Assembly: GCA_029976025.1 (NCBI GenBank)
Contig: JARKNX010000190.1
Span: 1 to 64,000 of the forward strand
Direction of reading: 5' to 3'
Origin: Aggregatilineales bacterium
GTDB taxonomy: Bacteria; Chloroflexota; Anaerolineae; Aggregatilineales; Ch27
Length of the DNA: 64,000 nucleotides
The notes beneath the pieces were generated by a model that was given only the letters and a program-made list of their open reading frames with translations, had not been told where the DNA came from and made no database searches. Positions 23,349-33,031 of this stretch are shown piece after piece (position 1 is the stretch's first letter; every line of letters starts with the position of its first letter). The position numbers were made by a program, and so were the translations under genes.

Positions 23349-25583
23349 TCACTCCTCAAAATTCGGCTCGGCCAGGATTTTAGCCAGCTCTTGCAGCCGG
23401 AGCCACCACTGATCGCGCGGGCGGCTGAAGTCCGGGTCAACCAGGCGCGTCAGGTCGCCCAGGCTGGTGAAGGTCACCTGCCCGGTCTGCATGCCGACGA
23501 ATGCCCCGCCCGGGGAAATCTTGTTCGCCTCGCGGATCAGGAAGTCGATACCTTTGGCCGCCAGGCGGGTGGCCTGAATGCGGTCAAAGGGGGATGGCGC
23601 GCCGCCCTGCTGGACATGCCCCAGGATGGCCTGACGCACATCGAACAGGCCGCCCGCCTCTTTTTCGAACAGGGAGACGATGAAGGCGGTGGTATAGAAC
23701 GGATCGGCGTATTCGCCGCGAATCATCAGACCCAGCCGCTTGCCCTGCTCAAAGCCGTGCACCAGATTATTGAGATCGATCTGGAGATCGTGCAGGGTCA
23801 CGCCTTCCTCGTGCATGTAGACGCGCTCCGCCCCGCTGGCCAGCCCGCTGAGCAAGGCCAGGTAGCCGCAGTAGCGCCCCATGACCTCCACCACAAAGCA
23901 GCGGCGAGAGGCGACGGCGGACTGCTTGATCTTGTCCACGTCCAGCACAATGCTGTTGAGCGCCGTGTCGGACCCCACGCTGTGCTCCGAGCCGGGCAGG
24001 TCGTTGTTGATGGAAGCCGGCAGGCAGACGATCGGGATGTTGAAGGCGGGGAAGTCGTCGCTGCGGGTGAACAGCTTGTAGGCGGTCTCATAACCGGAGC
24101 TGCCGCCGATGATCATGACCCCCTGCACCTCGTACTGCTTGAAAACCTCGGCCAGCCGCGCCAGCTCGGTCCCGTCGGGGTTCTTGCGGCTGGTGCCCAG
24201 CTCCGCCCCGCCGCGCGACACCCAGCCGCTGACGCTCATCCAGTCCATCTCGCGGATTTCGCCATCCAGCACGCCCTGAAAGCCGTTGTAGGCGGCCAGC
24301 ATGGTGTGGCCGCGATCGAGGCCCAGGCGGACGGCGGCGCGCGCGGCGGTGTTCATGCCCGGGGCCGGGCCGCCGGAATGGAGGATGAGCAGGCGCAGCC
24401 GCTTCTGGCCAGGCTCCGGCGAGCGCGGCTGGGCGCGGGTCAGGGTGCGCATGATGCTCAGCGAATCGCGGAAGTTCCCGCCGCGCAGGGTCAGCACGGT
24501 CTCGTACTCTTTGGCCTCGATCAGCTCGGCGATATGGCGGGTCTGCTCGACGCACTGCATCAGCGGGGAGCGGATCAGGTTGTTCTCGCGGATGCCGATC
24601 AGCTTGGGCTCGCTGTCCGGGTCGGCGGTCAGCACTTCTTCCACCGCGGCGTTGCCCATGAGCGTCCCCAGGATGCGGTCGAAGGCGCTGGGCGCGCCGC
24701 CGCGCTGCACATGCCCCAGGATGGTGACGCGCGTATCTTCGGCCAGCCGGTCCTCCAGCACCTCTTTGATGTACTGGCTGGTGATGGGGATGCCGTTGCG
24801 ATCCCGCGCGCCTTCGGCCACGATCACGATGCTGTGGCGGCGGCCTGTCTCGCGGCCCGCGTGGAGGGCCTGGCACATTTCCTCTTCCCAGTTCTCGCTC
24901 TCGGGCGGACTCTCCGGGATGAAGACCCAGTTGGCCCCGGCGGCCAGGCCGCTCATCAGGGCCAGATAGCCGCAGTGACGGCCCATGACCTCGATCACGA
25001 AGGCGCGCTGGTGGCTGGAGGCGGTGCTGGTGATGGCGTCCATGGCCTCGGTGATACGGTGCAGGGCAGTATCAGTGCCGATGGTCATGTTGGTGCCGAT
25101 CATGTCGTTGTCAATGGAGCCGGTCAGCCCGGCCAGAATCAGGTTGGGGTGCGCTTTGGCCTGGGCCACGGTGATTTCGCCCGCTTCGCGTAGCTCGGCC
25201 AGCAGCTCCTTCCACTCCTGGCGGAAGATGTTCGCCCCGGTCAGGCTGCCATCGCCGCCGATCACGATCAGCCGGTCAATGCCGTTCAGGACCAGGTTGC
25301 GGACAGCCTTGCGGCGCCCCTCGCGGGTGCGGAAGTCGGCGCTGCGGGCCGAGCCAATGATGGTGCCGCCCTGATGCAGGATGCCGCCGACCGATCCCCA
25401 GTTCATCTCGCGGATATAGTCGCCGCCGTCAACCATGCCCTGGTAGCCTTCGTAAATGGCAAAGACGCGCGCGCCGCGCTGCAATGCCGAGCGCACAACG
25501 GCGCGCAGTGCGGCGTTCATGCCCGGGGCATCTCCGCCGCTGGTCAGGACTCCAATTTTGCTGGTATGGCGTTTCGTCGTCAT
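23349..25583 (-). CDS. Duplicated 6-phosphofructokinase with a diverged second half
   Basis: 744 residues from ATG at 25583 (GGGGGTGG ahead), about twice the bacterial length. The protein is two fused PFK domains. In the first, GGDGS (109-113) and SIDND (156-160) keep the nucleotide and catalytic Asp residues, and MGRHCGYLA, HVQRGGAPSAFDR are intact. In the second (from about 395), GGDGS has become GGSSG (about 493) and the catalytic Asp is Asn (SINND, about 524-528), while MGRYCGYLALLSG and HVQQGGAPSPFDR remain. The fused arrangement resembles eukaryotic PFK-1, where the second half is regulatory. It phosphorylates fructose 6-phosphate in glycolysis; ATP or PPi use is not decided by sequence here. 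Confidence 0.9.
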   Translation of the reverse strand: MTTKRHTSKIGVLTSGGDAPGMNAALRAVVRSALQRGARVFAIYEGYQGMVDGGDYIREMNWGSVGGILHQGGTIIGSARSADFRTREGRRKAVRNLVLNGIDRLIVIGGDGSLTGANIFRQEWKELLAELREAGEITVAQAKAHPNLILAGLTGSIDNDMIGTNMTIGTDTALHRITEAMDAITSTASSHQRAFVIEVMGRHCGYLALMSGLAAGANWVFIPESPPESENWEEEMCQALHAGRETGRRHSIVIVAEGARDRNGIPITSQYIKEVLEDRLAEDTRVTILGHVQRGGAPSAFDRILGTLMGNAAVEEVLTADPDSEPKLIGIRENNLIRSPLMQCVEQTRHIAELIEAKEYETVLTLRGGNFRDSLSIMRTLTRAQPRSPEPGQKRLRLLILHSGGPAPGMNTAARAAVRLGLDRGHTMLAAYNGFQGVLDGEIREMDWMSVSGWVSRGGAELGTSRKNPDGTELARLAEVFKQYEVQGVMIIGGSSGYETAYKLFTRSDDFPAFNIPIVCLPASINNDLPGSEHSVGSDTALNSIVLDVDKIKQSAVASRRCFVVEVMGRYCGYLALLSGLASGAERVYMHEEGVTLHDLQIDLNNLVHGFEQGKRLGLMIRGEYADPFYTTAFIVSLFEKEAGGLFDVRQAILGHVQQGGAPSPFDRIQATRLAAKGIDFLIREANKISPGGAFVGMQTGQVTFTSLGDLTRLVDPDFSRPRDQWWLRLQELAKILAEPNFEE

Positions 25584-25934
25584 AGCTACCACCCCCGCTA
25601 AACCGGGCGCGGGGACCCTCTTCACCGGGGCCGGAGACGCATGGCGTCCGGTCAGGATGCGAATAACAGAGTCGGGGTGAGGCGCAGGGGACGGGAATAC
25701 CCCCTGTCCGCCGGCAGATTAACAGCAATTTTGGCGCGTCAGGCCCGTTCCGTCAACTGAGCCGCAGGGCGCGCCTGCCATCGCTATTCGGCATTTTCAG
25801 CATTCTGTTTGGGCAGAAATATACGATGTTTGTCTGGCATACTCATGATACGATGCGACCAGGTGTGTTTATCTCTCCCTCGCTGCTCAGCGCAGAGACA
25901 GTCACTTTATCGATTAAAGAGGAGACCGCCAGCT

Positions 25935-27212
25935 ATGAAGGCTTCATCTGCATCTGGTTCAGAAGATGCCCAGTTCAATCCCTTCCATATGGCGCAGGCC
26001 CAGCTCGACACCGCTGCGGCCATTCTGGGGCTTGATCCTCAGATACACGCCCTGCTTCGCGAACCGCTCCGCGAGATGCAGGTCAGCCTGCCGGTACGGA
26101 TGGATGATGGCACGGTCCGCATCTTCAAGGGATTCCGTGTCCAGTACAACGATGCGCGCGGGCCGACGAAGGGCGGGCTGCGCTTTCATCCCGACGAGAC
26201 GATCGATCTCGTGCGGGCGCTGGCGGCCTGGATGACGTGGAAATGCGCCGTCGTGGATATCCCCCTGGGCGGCGGCAAGGGCGGCATCATCTGCAACACA
26301 CGCGAGCTGTCGCAGGGCGAGCTGGAGCGCCTGAGCCGGGCTTATATCCGCCAGGTGGGGCGGATTCTGGGGCCGGAGATGGACGTGCCCGCCCCGGATA
26401 TGTACACCAACCCCCAGATTATGGCCTGGATGGCCGATGAATACTCCGTGCTTCAGGGCCACAACGACTGGGGCGTGATCACCGGCAAGCCGCTGATTAT
26501 GGGCGGCTCCAAAGTGCGCGAGGACGCCACCGCGCGCGGCGGCATGACCTGCATCCGCGAGGCGGCCCGGCTGCTGGGGATCGATACCCGGGGCATGACG
26601 GTGGCGATTCAGGGCTTCGGCAACGCGGGGCGCCATGCCGCACGGCTGGGGGAGGAACTGCTGGGCGTGAAGGTCGTGGCGGTTTCTGATTCGCAGGGCG
26701 GTGTGTATAACGCGGCCGGCCTGGTCCCCGCTGAAATCATCACCCATAAGCGCGCGACGGGCACGGTCCTGGGGTTCCCCGGCGCGGAGACTATCTCCAA
26801 CGAGGACCTGCTGCAAATGGAAGTGGACATTCTCATCCCCGCCGCGCTGGAAAACCAGATCAACGCGCATAATGCTTCTCACGTGCAGGCCAGAATCATC
26901 GCCGAGCTGGCTAACGGCCCGACAACGCCCGAAGCTGACGAAATCCTCTACAAGAAGGGCATTTACGTGATCCCGGATTTCCTGTGCAATGCCGGCGGCG
27001 TGACCGTCTCTTACTTCGAGATGGTGCAGAACGCCTATGGCTACTACTGGAATGCCGAGACGGTGAAGGAACGCCTGGATGAGAAGATGACGGAAGCCTT
27101 TCATGCCGTGCACGAAGCGGCCCAGAAGCTGGATGTCAACAACCGCCAGGCGGCCTACTGCGTGGCGGTGCAGCGCGTGGCTGACGCCGTCCGCCTGCGC
27201 GGCTGGGCCTGA
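25935..27212 (+). CDS. Glutamate dehydrogenase (Glu/Leu/Phe/Val family)
   Basis: 425 residues from ATG at 25935 with AGAGGAG upstream; the frame opens earlier at 25809 without coding character. The substrate-binding lysines lie in GPTKGGLRF and VDIPLGGGKGGI, and the catalytic segment PAPDMYTNPQIMAWM follows. The NAD(P)-binding VAIQGFGNAGRHAA and the hinge FLCNAGGVTVSYFEMVQN are intact. It interconverts glutamate and 2-oxoglutarate plus ammonia, linking carbon and nitrogen metabolism. It is a single-gene unit with a candidate terminator at 27258. Confidence 0.93.
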   Translation: MKASSASGSEDAQFNPFHMAQAQLDTAAAILGLDPQIHALLREPLREMQVSLPVRMDDGTVRIFKGFRVQYNDARGPTKGGLRFHPDETIDLVRALAAWMTWKCAVVDIPLGGGKGGIICNTRELSQGELERLSRAYIRQVGRILGPEMDVPAPDMYTNPQIMAWMADEYSVLQGHNDWGVITGKPLIMGGSKVREDATARGGMTCIREAARLLGIDTRGMTVAIQGFGNAGRHAARLGEELLGVKVVAVSDSQGGVYNAAGLVPAEIITHKRATGTVLGFPGAETISNEDLLQMEVDILIPAALENQINAHNASHVQARIIAELANGPTTPEADEILYKKGIYVIPDFLCNAGGVTVSYFEMVQNAYGYYWNAETVKERLDEKMTEAFHAVHEAAQKLDVNNRQAAYCVAVQRVADAVRLRGWA

Positions 27213-27257
27213 TTCGTCGGCCCAGCCGGCGGCTTGCAGGACAGCTCGCCGCCAGAT

Positions 27258-27312
27258 CGCCGGGAGGGTGGTATCCCGCCTCCTTCCCGGCGGCCTGGCG
27301 GTTTCTGTTTTT
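27258..27312 (+). terminator. Candidate terminator after glutamate dehydrogenase
   Basis: CGCCGGGA (27258-27265) pairs with TCCCGGCG (27285-27292), with a T-rich stretch at 27301-27312. The spacing between stem and T-run is longer than ideal. Confidence 0.4.
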
Positions 27313-27399
27313 CCTGCCTGCTGCTCTGTTCGCTCTCCCGGCCCGAATCTGCGATAAACTGGGATCATCTGTGCCGCGCATGACTGGAGAAAGCGCCTG

Positions 27400-28515
27400 A
27401 TGCGTATTGGACTGCTGGCCCCGGAACTGACCGAGGCGCATGGCTGGGGCCGTTATACGATCGATCTGGCGCGCGCGCTGGCCGGGCAGGAGGATGTGAC
27501 GCTGGTGATTGCGGCCTCAGCGGCCAGCCCGGGCGACGGCGGCCTCCCCCACGAGGGATACAGCCCGATTCTGCCGCCGGTGTCGCCGGCTCAGCGCGGT
27601 GTCGCGCCGCGGAGCCTGCTGACCGTGCCCCGCCTGCGGCGGCTGTTCGCTTCCTGCGATGTGCTGCACGCCACCGCCGAACACTACCTGCCGGCGGCGG
27701 CGCTGGCCGCCGGAAGCCGCCCGGTCATCGTCACGGCGCACGGCACGTACCTGCCGCTGCACCTGCGGGGCCGGCTGGGGGCGCTCTTTCGCCGGGCCGC
27801 CGCGCGGGCGACGATCCTGGCCGTCAGCCGCTATACGGCGGAACAGGTGCGGCTTTGTCTGCCAGGGGCGGCGCTGCAGGTGATCTCGAACGGCGTGCAT
27901 GTGGAGCGCTTCTCCAGGCCGCCCGCCGCGCTGCCGGAAAAAGCCGGGCCGACAGTTTTGAGCGTGGGAGTCAACAAGGCCCGCAAAGGCTTCCATATCC
28001 TTCTGGAGGCGCTGCCCCTCGTCCGCGCCGATGTGCCAGATGTGCAGTGCGTGATCATCGGCGATAACCGGGATCAGCCCTATCAGGCGTATCTGCGCGG
28101 GATCATCGCCGCGCGCGGGCTGGAGGGTGCCGCCCACCTGCTGGGCCGCGTGCCGGAGGAGACGCTGCTGGGCTGGTATCACCGGGCCGACGTGTTCGCC
28201 CTGCCGTCGCTCAATACCGGCGGCCAGTTTGAGGGCTTCGGCCTGGTCCATCTGGAAGCCGGGGCTGCCGGGCTGCCCACTATCGGCACGCTGGGCTGCG
28301 GCGCTGAAGACGCGATTGAAGACGGCCGGACGGGCTTCCTGATCCCGCAAGATGATCCGGCGGCGCTGGCGGCGGCCATCACCCGCCTGCTGCGCGATCC
28401 TGACCTGCGGGCGCGGCAGGGCCGGGCCGGGCGGGCGCGGGCGGAGGCGTTCTCCTGGGAGGCCATCGCCGCTCAGGTGCGCCGGGTGTATGACGGGGTG
28501 GCAGCCCGGCCGTAA
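27400..28515 (+). CDS. Glycosyltransferase family 4 enzyme
   Basis: 371 residues, GT-B fold. The N-terminal half starts MRIGLLAPELTEAHGWGRYTIDLARAL; the C-terminal half has VLSVGVNKARKGFHILLEAL and the donor-site FEGFGLVHLEAGAAGLPTIG with the conserved Glu pair. Expected to use an NDP-sugar donor in glycan or glycolipid synthesis. The ATG has GAGAAAG ahead. It stands 38 bases before the MBL-fold gene and may share its transcript. Confidence 0.85.
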   Translation: MRIGLLAPELTEAHGWGRYTIDLARALAGQEDVTLVIAASAASPGDGGLPHEGYSPILPPVSPAQRGVAPRSLLTVPRLRRLFASCDVLHATAEHYLPAAALAAGSRPVIVTAHGTYLPLHLRGRLGALFRRAAARATILAVSRYTAEQVRLCLPGAALQVISNGVHVERFSRPPAALPEKAGPTVLSVGVNKARKGFHILLEALPLVRADVPDVQCVIIGDNRDQPYQAYLRGIIAARGLEGAAHLLGRVPEETLLGWYHRADVFALPSLNTGGQFEGFGLVHLEAGAAGLPTIGTLGCGAEDAIEDGRTGFLIPQDDPAALAAAITRLLRDPDLRARQGRAGRARAEAFSWEAIAAQVRRVYDGVAARP

Positions 28516-28553
28516 CGCCGGAGGACAGGCGCGTATCGCATAGAGAGGCTGCC

Positions 28554-29273
28554 TTGATCCGATCGCTGCGCTACCACTGGGCGATTTTGCAGACTGGCGC
28601 GCTGCCGCTGCAGCCGGACCGGCAGGTGGATGAGTCCGTCGAGCATCGCTGCACGGTCACCCTGATCTGGCCAGAAGCGGGCCTGCTGGAGCGGGAAGCG
28701 GCTGTCCTCGTCGATCCGTGCTTCACCGAAGCCGGCTTCCGCCAGGCTTCGGCCCGGCTGGCGGCTCTGGACGCCGGCTGGCCGGATGTGGGCCGCAGCT
28801 TCGTCACCCACCCGCACGCCGATCATGTGCTGTGCCTGCCGGCGGGGGCCTTCCCGATCTGGCTGGAGCCTTTCTACCCCGACGATCCGGAGCCGCCGCT
28901 GGCCGGCCTGGTTGCCCGGCACCGCCCCGGCCATCACCCGCTCCTGACGACGCTGGCTTTCACCGATACGCGGGGGCGGGCGGTGTGTGTGGCCGGAGAC
29001 GCCGTGCTGGATGAGGCCTGGCTGCGGGCCTGGGAATACTACTGGCCCAACCTCTATACCCGGGAAGAGATCGTGCAGACCTGGGCCAGCATCGGCCGGC
29101 TGCTGGTTGACGCCGACGTGATCATCCCCGGCCACGGGCCGCCTGTCGCCGTCACTGAGGGCCTGCTGCGCGATCTGCTGGAGGCGTTCCCGCGCGCTCG
29201 CCACGCCGAGCGCGCCCTGTATGTCGCCGAATGGCTGGAAATGCGGCTGGCGTCGCTGAGGGATGGCGAATAA
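28554..29273 (+). CDS. MBL-fold metallo-hydrolase
   Basis: 239 residues from a TTG at 28554 preceded by GAGAGG. The metal-binding signature THPHADHV is clear, with a later VAGDAVLDEAW (bridging Asp) and IIPGHGPPV (last His). The first motif is embedded after an unusually long N-terminal strand region (LVDPCF). The family includes hydrolases of thioesters, lactones, nucleic acids and phosphodiesters, and the substrate cannot be told. The link with the preceding GT4 is by position only. Confidence 0.82.
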   Translation: MIRSLRYHWAILQTGALPLQPDRQVDESVEHRCTVTLIWPEAGLLEREAAVLVDPCFTEAGFRQASARLAALDAGWPDVGRSFVTHPHADHVLCLPAGAFPIWLEPFYPDDPEPPLAGLVARHRPGHHPLLTTLAFTDTRGRAVCVAGDAVLDEAWLRAWEYYWPNLYTREEIVQTWASIGRLLVDADVIIPGHGPPVAVTEGLLRDLLEAFPRARHAERALYVAEWLEMRLASLRDGE

Positions 29274-29413
29274 GCGGCGAAAAGAGCGCGGAACAGCGGG
29301 AAATGGGGGGCACAATAGGAAAAAATGGGGGTGTAAGCATACGGCGAGCAGTTGGAAAATGGGGTAGCTTTGAAGCCTCTTACCCTGTTGTTTTTCTATT
29401 TTGGAGGAATAGG

Positions 29414-30601
29414 ATGAAATATATATTACTTCGCGCGGCGCCCAAAATGATATTGGCTATCGTCCTTCTTGGAGTTATCACGCTCCTGCCGGTTGCCGCT
29501 CAGGAAGAGGAAAGGGAGAGTCCGCTGCTGCGGCTGCTCGACCGGATACCCCGCTCACAGAGCGCTTATGTCGCTTACGGCGATCTGGAGGCCTGGTATC
29601 GCACCTGGGGCATCCCCCGCGTCACCAGCCAGGCCGAGATTGAGGCGCTAAGTGGGGCGGACCGGGCGATCTGGATGGTTCAGGGGAATCAGACTTTATA
29701 TCCAACGGCTCTGGGTGCGCAGTATCTGCTCAGTCAAGGCGACGCCCAGCGGGAATTTTACGGCTTCAACCTCCTTGATGTCGATCGCTTCATCGAGGCC
29801 GGAAATCCGCCCGATCAGGTGACAGTGCTTGAAACGGATGCGGATATGGCGACAATCGCGGCGGCCCTCACCCGTGCGGGCTACACCGCGCACCCCCTCG
29901 CATCAGGCGGCGAGCGTTACGATCTGCGCGACGACTACGGCAACGATCTGCGCGCCACATTGGGCGTGGCGCGGCTGGCCTACCTCAACCGGATTGCGCT
30001 GGTGGATGGGCAGATCCTGATTGCGGCGGCGGGGGGGCTGATTGACGCGGCGCTGGCCGCGAGCGCTTCTGGCGAGTCTCTGGCTGAGATCCCGGCCTAT
30101 CAGGCGCTGGCCGCTGTGATCGAGGACAACCCGACGCTGATGGCGGAGGGCGAGCTGGTGGGCGCCCTGCTCATGGACAGCGCATCGATCCAGACGACGA
30201 TCGCCCCTATGGGAGTTGGGGAGTATCTGGCCCGGGAATCTACCGTGCTGCCGCCCTTTGAGGTCGCTGCACTGGCTACATATCACTCCCCGGATCAGCC
30301 GCCCGCGACGGCGACGTCCACGCTGGCGCTGGCCCTCGCCTTTGGCAAAGGCGATCCTGATGCGGTTGCGGCGGTGCTGGCCTCCCGGCTGGGGAGCTAC
30401 ATGAGCGCGGTAACCGGCGAACCGCTGGCAAGGCGGTGGGAAGTGATCAGCTCTTTCGGGGAGAGGGTAGAGGGTGTGCCGGTGGCGGTGGTGATCCTGC
30501 ACGTCCCTGATTATCCCTCAGGAACGGAAGAAAGGCCGAACCCGTTCACCTGGTGGCCCCTGATGATGAGACGCGATCTGATGTTCCTGTCAGTGAAGTA
30601 G
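29414..30601 (+). CDS. Secreted protein of unknown function
   Basis: 395 residues from ATG at 29414, with GGAGGAAT ahead; the frame upstream to 29231 is not coding. A signal peptide (hydrophobic core MILAIVLLGVITLLPVAAQ, then acidic EEE) targets it out of the cell. The mature part repeats a pattern of helices and strands around an SAYVAYGDLEAWYR start and LVGALLMDSASIQTT. It has no cysteine pairs or catalytic motif that I recognise. The AT-rich 80 bases ahead may hold the promoter. Unidentified. Confidence 0.7.
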   Translation: MKYILLRAAPKMILAIVLLGVITLLPVAAQEEERESPLLRLLDRIPRSQSAYVAYGDLEAWYRTWGIPRVTSQAEIEALSGADRAIWMVQGNQTLYPTALGAQYLLSQGDAQREFYGFNLLDVDRFIEAGNPPDQVTVLETDADMATIAAALTRAGYTAHPLASGGERYDLRDDYGNDLRATLGVARLAYLNRIALVDGQILIAAAGGLIDAALAASASGESLAEIPAYQALAAVIEDNPTLMAEGELVGALLMDSASIQTTIAPMGVGEYLARESTVLPPFEVAALATYHSPDQPPATATSTLALALAFGKGDPDAVAAVLASRLGSYMSAVTGEPLARRWEVISSFGERVEGVPVAVVILHVPDYPSGTEERPNPFTWWPLMMRRDLMFLSVK

Positions 30602-30861
30602 AGAAGAAGCGGGGAGCGCATCGCTGCCAGCAGACAGCCGAAAGCGGGGGCCAGGCAGCAAGAAAAGACGAGCGACGGAAAGATCGGGAATCGCGGGGAT
30701 GCAGGAGATCGCAGCCGGGTTTGCCTCTGCGTTCTCCGGACGCTTCGCGGTTCCCCGCTTTCCCCCTGCCCTCCGCTTTTTCAGCGATTGCGGGTGTACA
30801 GAGCGCGGCGGATTGGCTATCATGAGGGCACCAATGCGCCAGAAGCCCGGCATGAGGACTC

Positions 30862-31644
30862 ATGAATACTCTGAAGCCTGCCCTGCGACGGTTCCCCCCC
30901 TATCTCTGGCTGGCTAACCGTTACCGCACCTTCCGCCGCCTGTTCATCTACCCGGAGACGGCGGCGGTGGGCGTGACCAGTTACGACGATTACTGGGAGG
31001 CGAAAGCGCCCGGCTCAATGGGGCAGCTTTCACCTTTTCGCCGGGCGCGGGCGGCGGCGATCGCCAGCTTCCTGCCGGCGGGCAGCAAGGTCCTCGATCT
31101 GGGCGTCGGGGATGGGGCGATCCTGCGCTACCTGATCGACCGGCTGGGCGTGGATGCTTACGGGCTGGATATCTCGCCGCGGGCGGTGGAGTTCTGCCGC
31201 TCGCAGGGGATTCGCGCTGATCTTGCCGATATCAATAAGCCTGCCGGCGAGGGGATCGACGCGCGTTACGACGCGATTCTGCTGTGCGAGATTATTGAGC
31301 ACCTGCCCGATCCTGAGGCGCTGTTGAACCGGCTGCGCGACAAGGCCGATCTGCTGATCGTCACCATCCCCAACACCGGCTATCACCAGCACCGGCTGCG
31401 CCTGCTGCTGGGGCGGTTCCCGCTGCAGTGGGTCGTTACGCCGGGAGAGCATCTGCGTTTCTGGACGGTGACCGATTTCACCTGGTGGGCGGGGCAGATG
31501 GGCTTCCGGGTGGTGCGGGCCATCCCCTATCAGGGCACACCCGGCCTGCGGCGGCTGTGGCCGAACCTGTTCGCCCAGGCGATGGTTTACGCGCTGGAAG
31601 ATGCCCGGCCTGCTCCGCAGGAAGGCGCGACTCGCCCGGCCTGA
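30862..31644 (+). CDS. SAM-dependent methyltransferase (class I)
   Basis: 260 residues. SAM-binding motif I is VLDLGVGDGAILRYL, followed by AYGLDISPRAVEFCR (acidic residue after strand 2) and YDAILLCEIIEHLPDPEALL, typical of MetW/UbiG-like methyltransferases. It begins a run of same-strand polysaccharide genes and probably methylates a sugar or lipid intermediate. The flippase gene starts 11 bases after its stop. A TATCAT about 40 bases ahead of the ATG may be the -10. Confidence 0.85.
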   Translation: MNTLKPALRRFPPYLWLANRYRTFRRLFIYPETAAVGVTSYDDYWEAKAPGSMGQLSPFRRARAAAIASFLPAGSKVLDLGVGDGAILRYLIDRLGVDAYGLDISPRAVEFCRSQGIRADLADINKPAGEGIDARYDAILLCEIIEHLPDPEALLNRLRDKADLLIVTIPNTGYHQHRLRLLLGRFPLQWVVTPGEHLRFWTVTDFTWWAGQMGFRVVRAIPYQGTPGLRRLWPNLFAQAMVYALEDARPAPQEGATRPA

Positions 31645-31654
31645 AGGGGACGCC

Positions 31655-33019
31655 ATGCTCGATTCTATCAGACAGGCGCTGCATCGGGCCGTCCTGAACC
31701 TGTACGCCCTGCGCCGCAGCAAGTTTGTGCGCGACACAATCACGCTGCAGGCCGGCGCTATGACGCTCATGCTGATCAACGTGGCGTCATTCGTGGTGGT
31801 GGTGCGCGTCCTGGGGCCGGAGGAATACGGCGCGTACCAGCTTGTCCTGACGATGTACGGCCTGCTGATGACGCTCAACCTGACCGGGCTGGGGCCGAGC
31901 ACAGTGACCCGCCTGGCGGAGGCCATCGGCGCCCGCGATATCGCCCGCGCCCGTGACCTGATGGGCTTCTTCATCCAGGTCGCCGCGGCGACCGGCCTGA
32001 TTGCCTGGGGGATCGCCATATTATTCGGCCCGGCGCTGGCCGCGGACTGGTATGACAACCCGCAGATCGGCCAGCTTTTGCAGGTCTATGTCCTGGTGCT
32101 GTTCTTCAACCCCCTGTACCAGTTCGGCCTGATCACGCTGCAAAGCACGCGGGCCATGCGCAGTTACACCCTGCTGGAAAACGCGGCCTCGCTGGGGGAG
32201 GCCGTGCTCAGGCTGGCGGCGGCCCTCCTGTGGGGCGGGGCGGCGGCTATCGTGATCGCCCACGTGTTTGCCGAAGGCCTGAAGGGGGGCGGAGGCCTGC
32301 TGCTCTACCTGCGGGAACAGCGCCGCCGCCCGGAGGTCCTGCCGCGCCTGCGCGACGTGCTGGCCGTCGTCCCGCGCAATTCGCCGCGCCCGTACTGGCG
32401 GTTCGGCTTCAGCATGGCGCTGGATAAAAGCGTCGCGGCGTGGTTTGTGCTGCTGCCGGTGCAGGCCGTCGCCATGCGCTTCGGCGAGGCCGAGGCCGGC
32501 TTCCTGCGGCTGGGGCTGAGCGCCCTGAGCTACCCGGCCATCCTGTTCTCCGGCATCCTGACCAATCTGGAGACGCGCCTGCCCGCCGACGCCGGACAGC
32601 GCAATTACGTCCGGCTGGCCGATAACTTCCGGCGGGTGATGCGGATCGTGATCCCGGTTGCGCTGTTGATCTACGGCGCGTTCGCCCTGTTCGCGCCCCT
32701 GCTGGTCCCGGTGCTGGGGGAGGAATACCTGCCGGCGATGGCGGTGATCCGGGTGCTGTGTATATACGGCGTGATCACGGCGGTTGGCGGCGCCTTCGGC
32801 CCGCTGTACCGCACGCTGCGACTGGTGCCGGCCATGCTGGCCGCCAAGATTGCGGCGCTGCTGCTGACCGTCCCGGCGGGCGCGATCCTGATCGAGGCGG
32901 CCGGCGCGGTGGGCGGGGCGTGGGCGGTTAACATCGTCTTCGCGCTCTCGGTGGGGATGACGATGATCGTGGTGCTGCGCCGGCTGTGGCGGCTGGCAGC
33001 GGAGCAGAGGGCGTACTGA
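31655..33019 (+). CDS. Oligosaccharide flippase (Wzx/MOP-type)
   Basis: 454 residues from ATG at 31655 (GAAGGGGA ahead). About twelve or more hydrophobic segments run through it; the start RDTITLQAGAMTLMLINVASFVVVVRVLGPEEYGAYQL is typical of polysaccharide export (MATE/MOP) flippases. It would move a lipid-linked glycan unit from the inner to the outer leaflet. It is placed between a methyltransferase and a GT4 in the same direction, as in O-antigen or capsule clusters. Confidence 0.88.
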   Translation: MLDSIRQALHRAVLNLYALRRSKFVRDTITLQAGAMTLMLINVASFVVVVRVLGPEEYGAYQLVLTMYGLLMTLNLTGLGPSTVTRLAEAIGARDIARARDLMGFFIQVAAATGLIAWGIAILFGPALAADWYDNPQIGQLLQVYVLVLFFNPLYQFGLITLQSTRAMRSYTLLENAASLGEAVLRLAAALLWGGAAAIVIAHVFAEGLKGGGGLLLYLREQRRRPEVLPRLRDVLAVVPRNSPRPYWRFGFSMALDKSVAAWFVLLPVQAVAMRFGEAEAGFLRLGLSALSYPAILFSGILTNLETRLPADAGQRNYVRLADNFRRVMRIVIPVALLIYGAFALFAPLLVPVLGEEYLPAMAVIRVLCIYGVITAVGGAFGPLYRTLRLVPAMLAAKIAALLLTVPAGAILIEAAGAVGGAWAVNIVFALSVGMTMIVVLRRLWRLAAEQRAY

Positions 33020-33031
33020 GAGGCGGGCGAG

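Noticed and set aside
23289-25193. A 634-codon frame antisense to phosphofructokinase
   Set aside because: Shadow; the opposite strand shows all PFK motifs.
25959-27368. A 469-codon frame antisense to glutamate dehydrogenase
   Set aside because: Shadow; His/Gln/Arg-rich and no domain.
30602-30861. Small overlapping frames between the secreted protein and the methyltransferase gene
   Set aside because: They lie on both strands of a purine/pyrimidine-skewed spacer, have no ribosome sites and encode low-complexity peptides.
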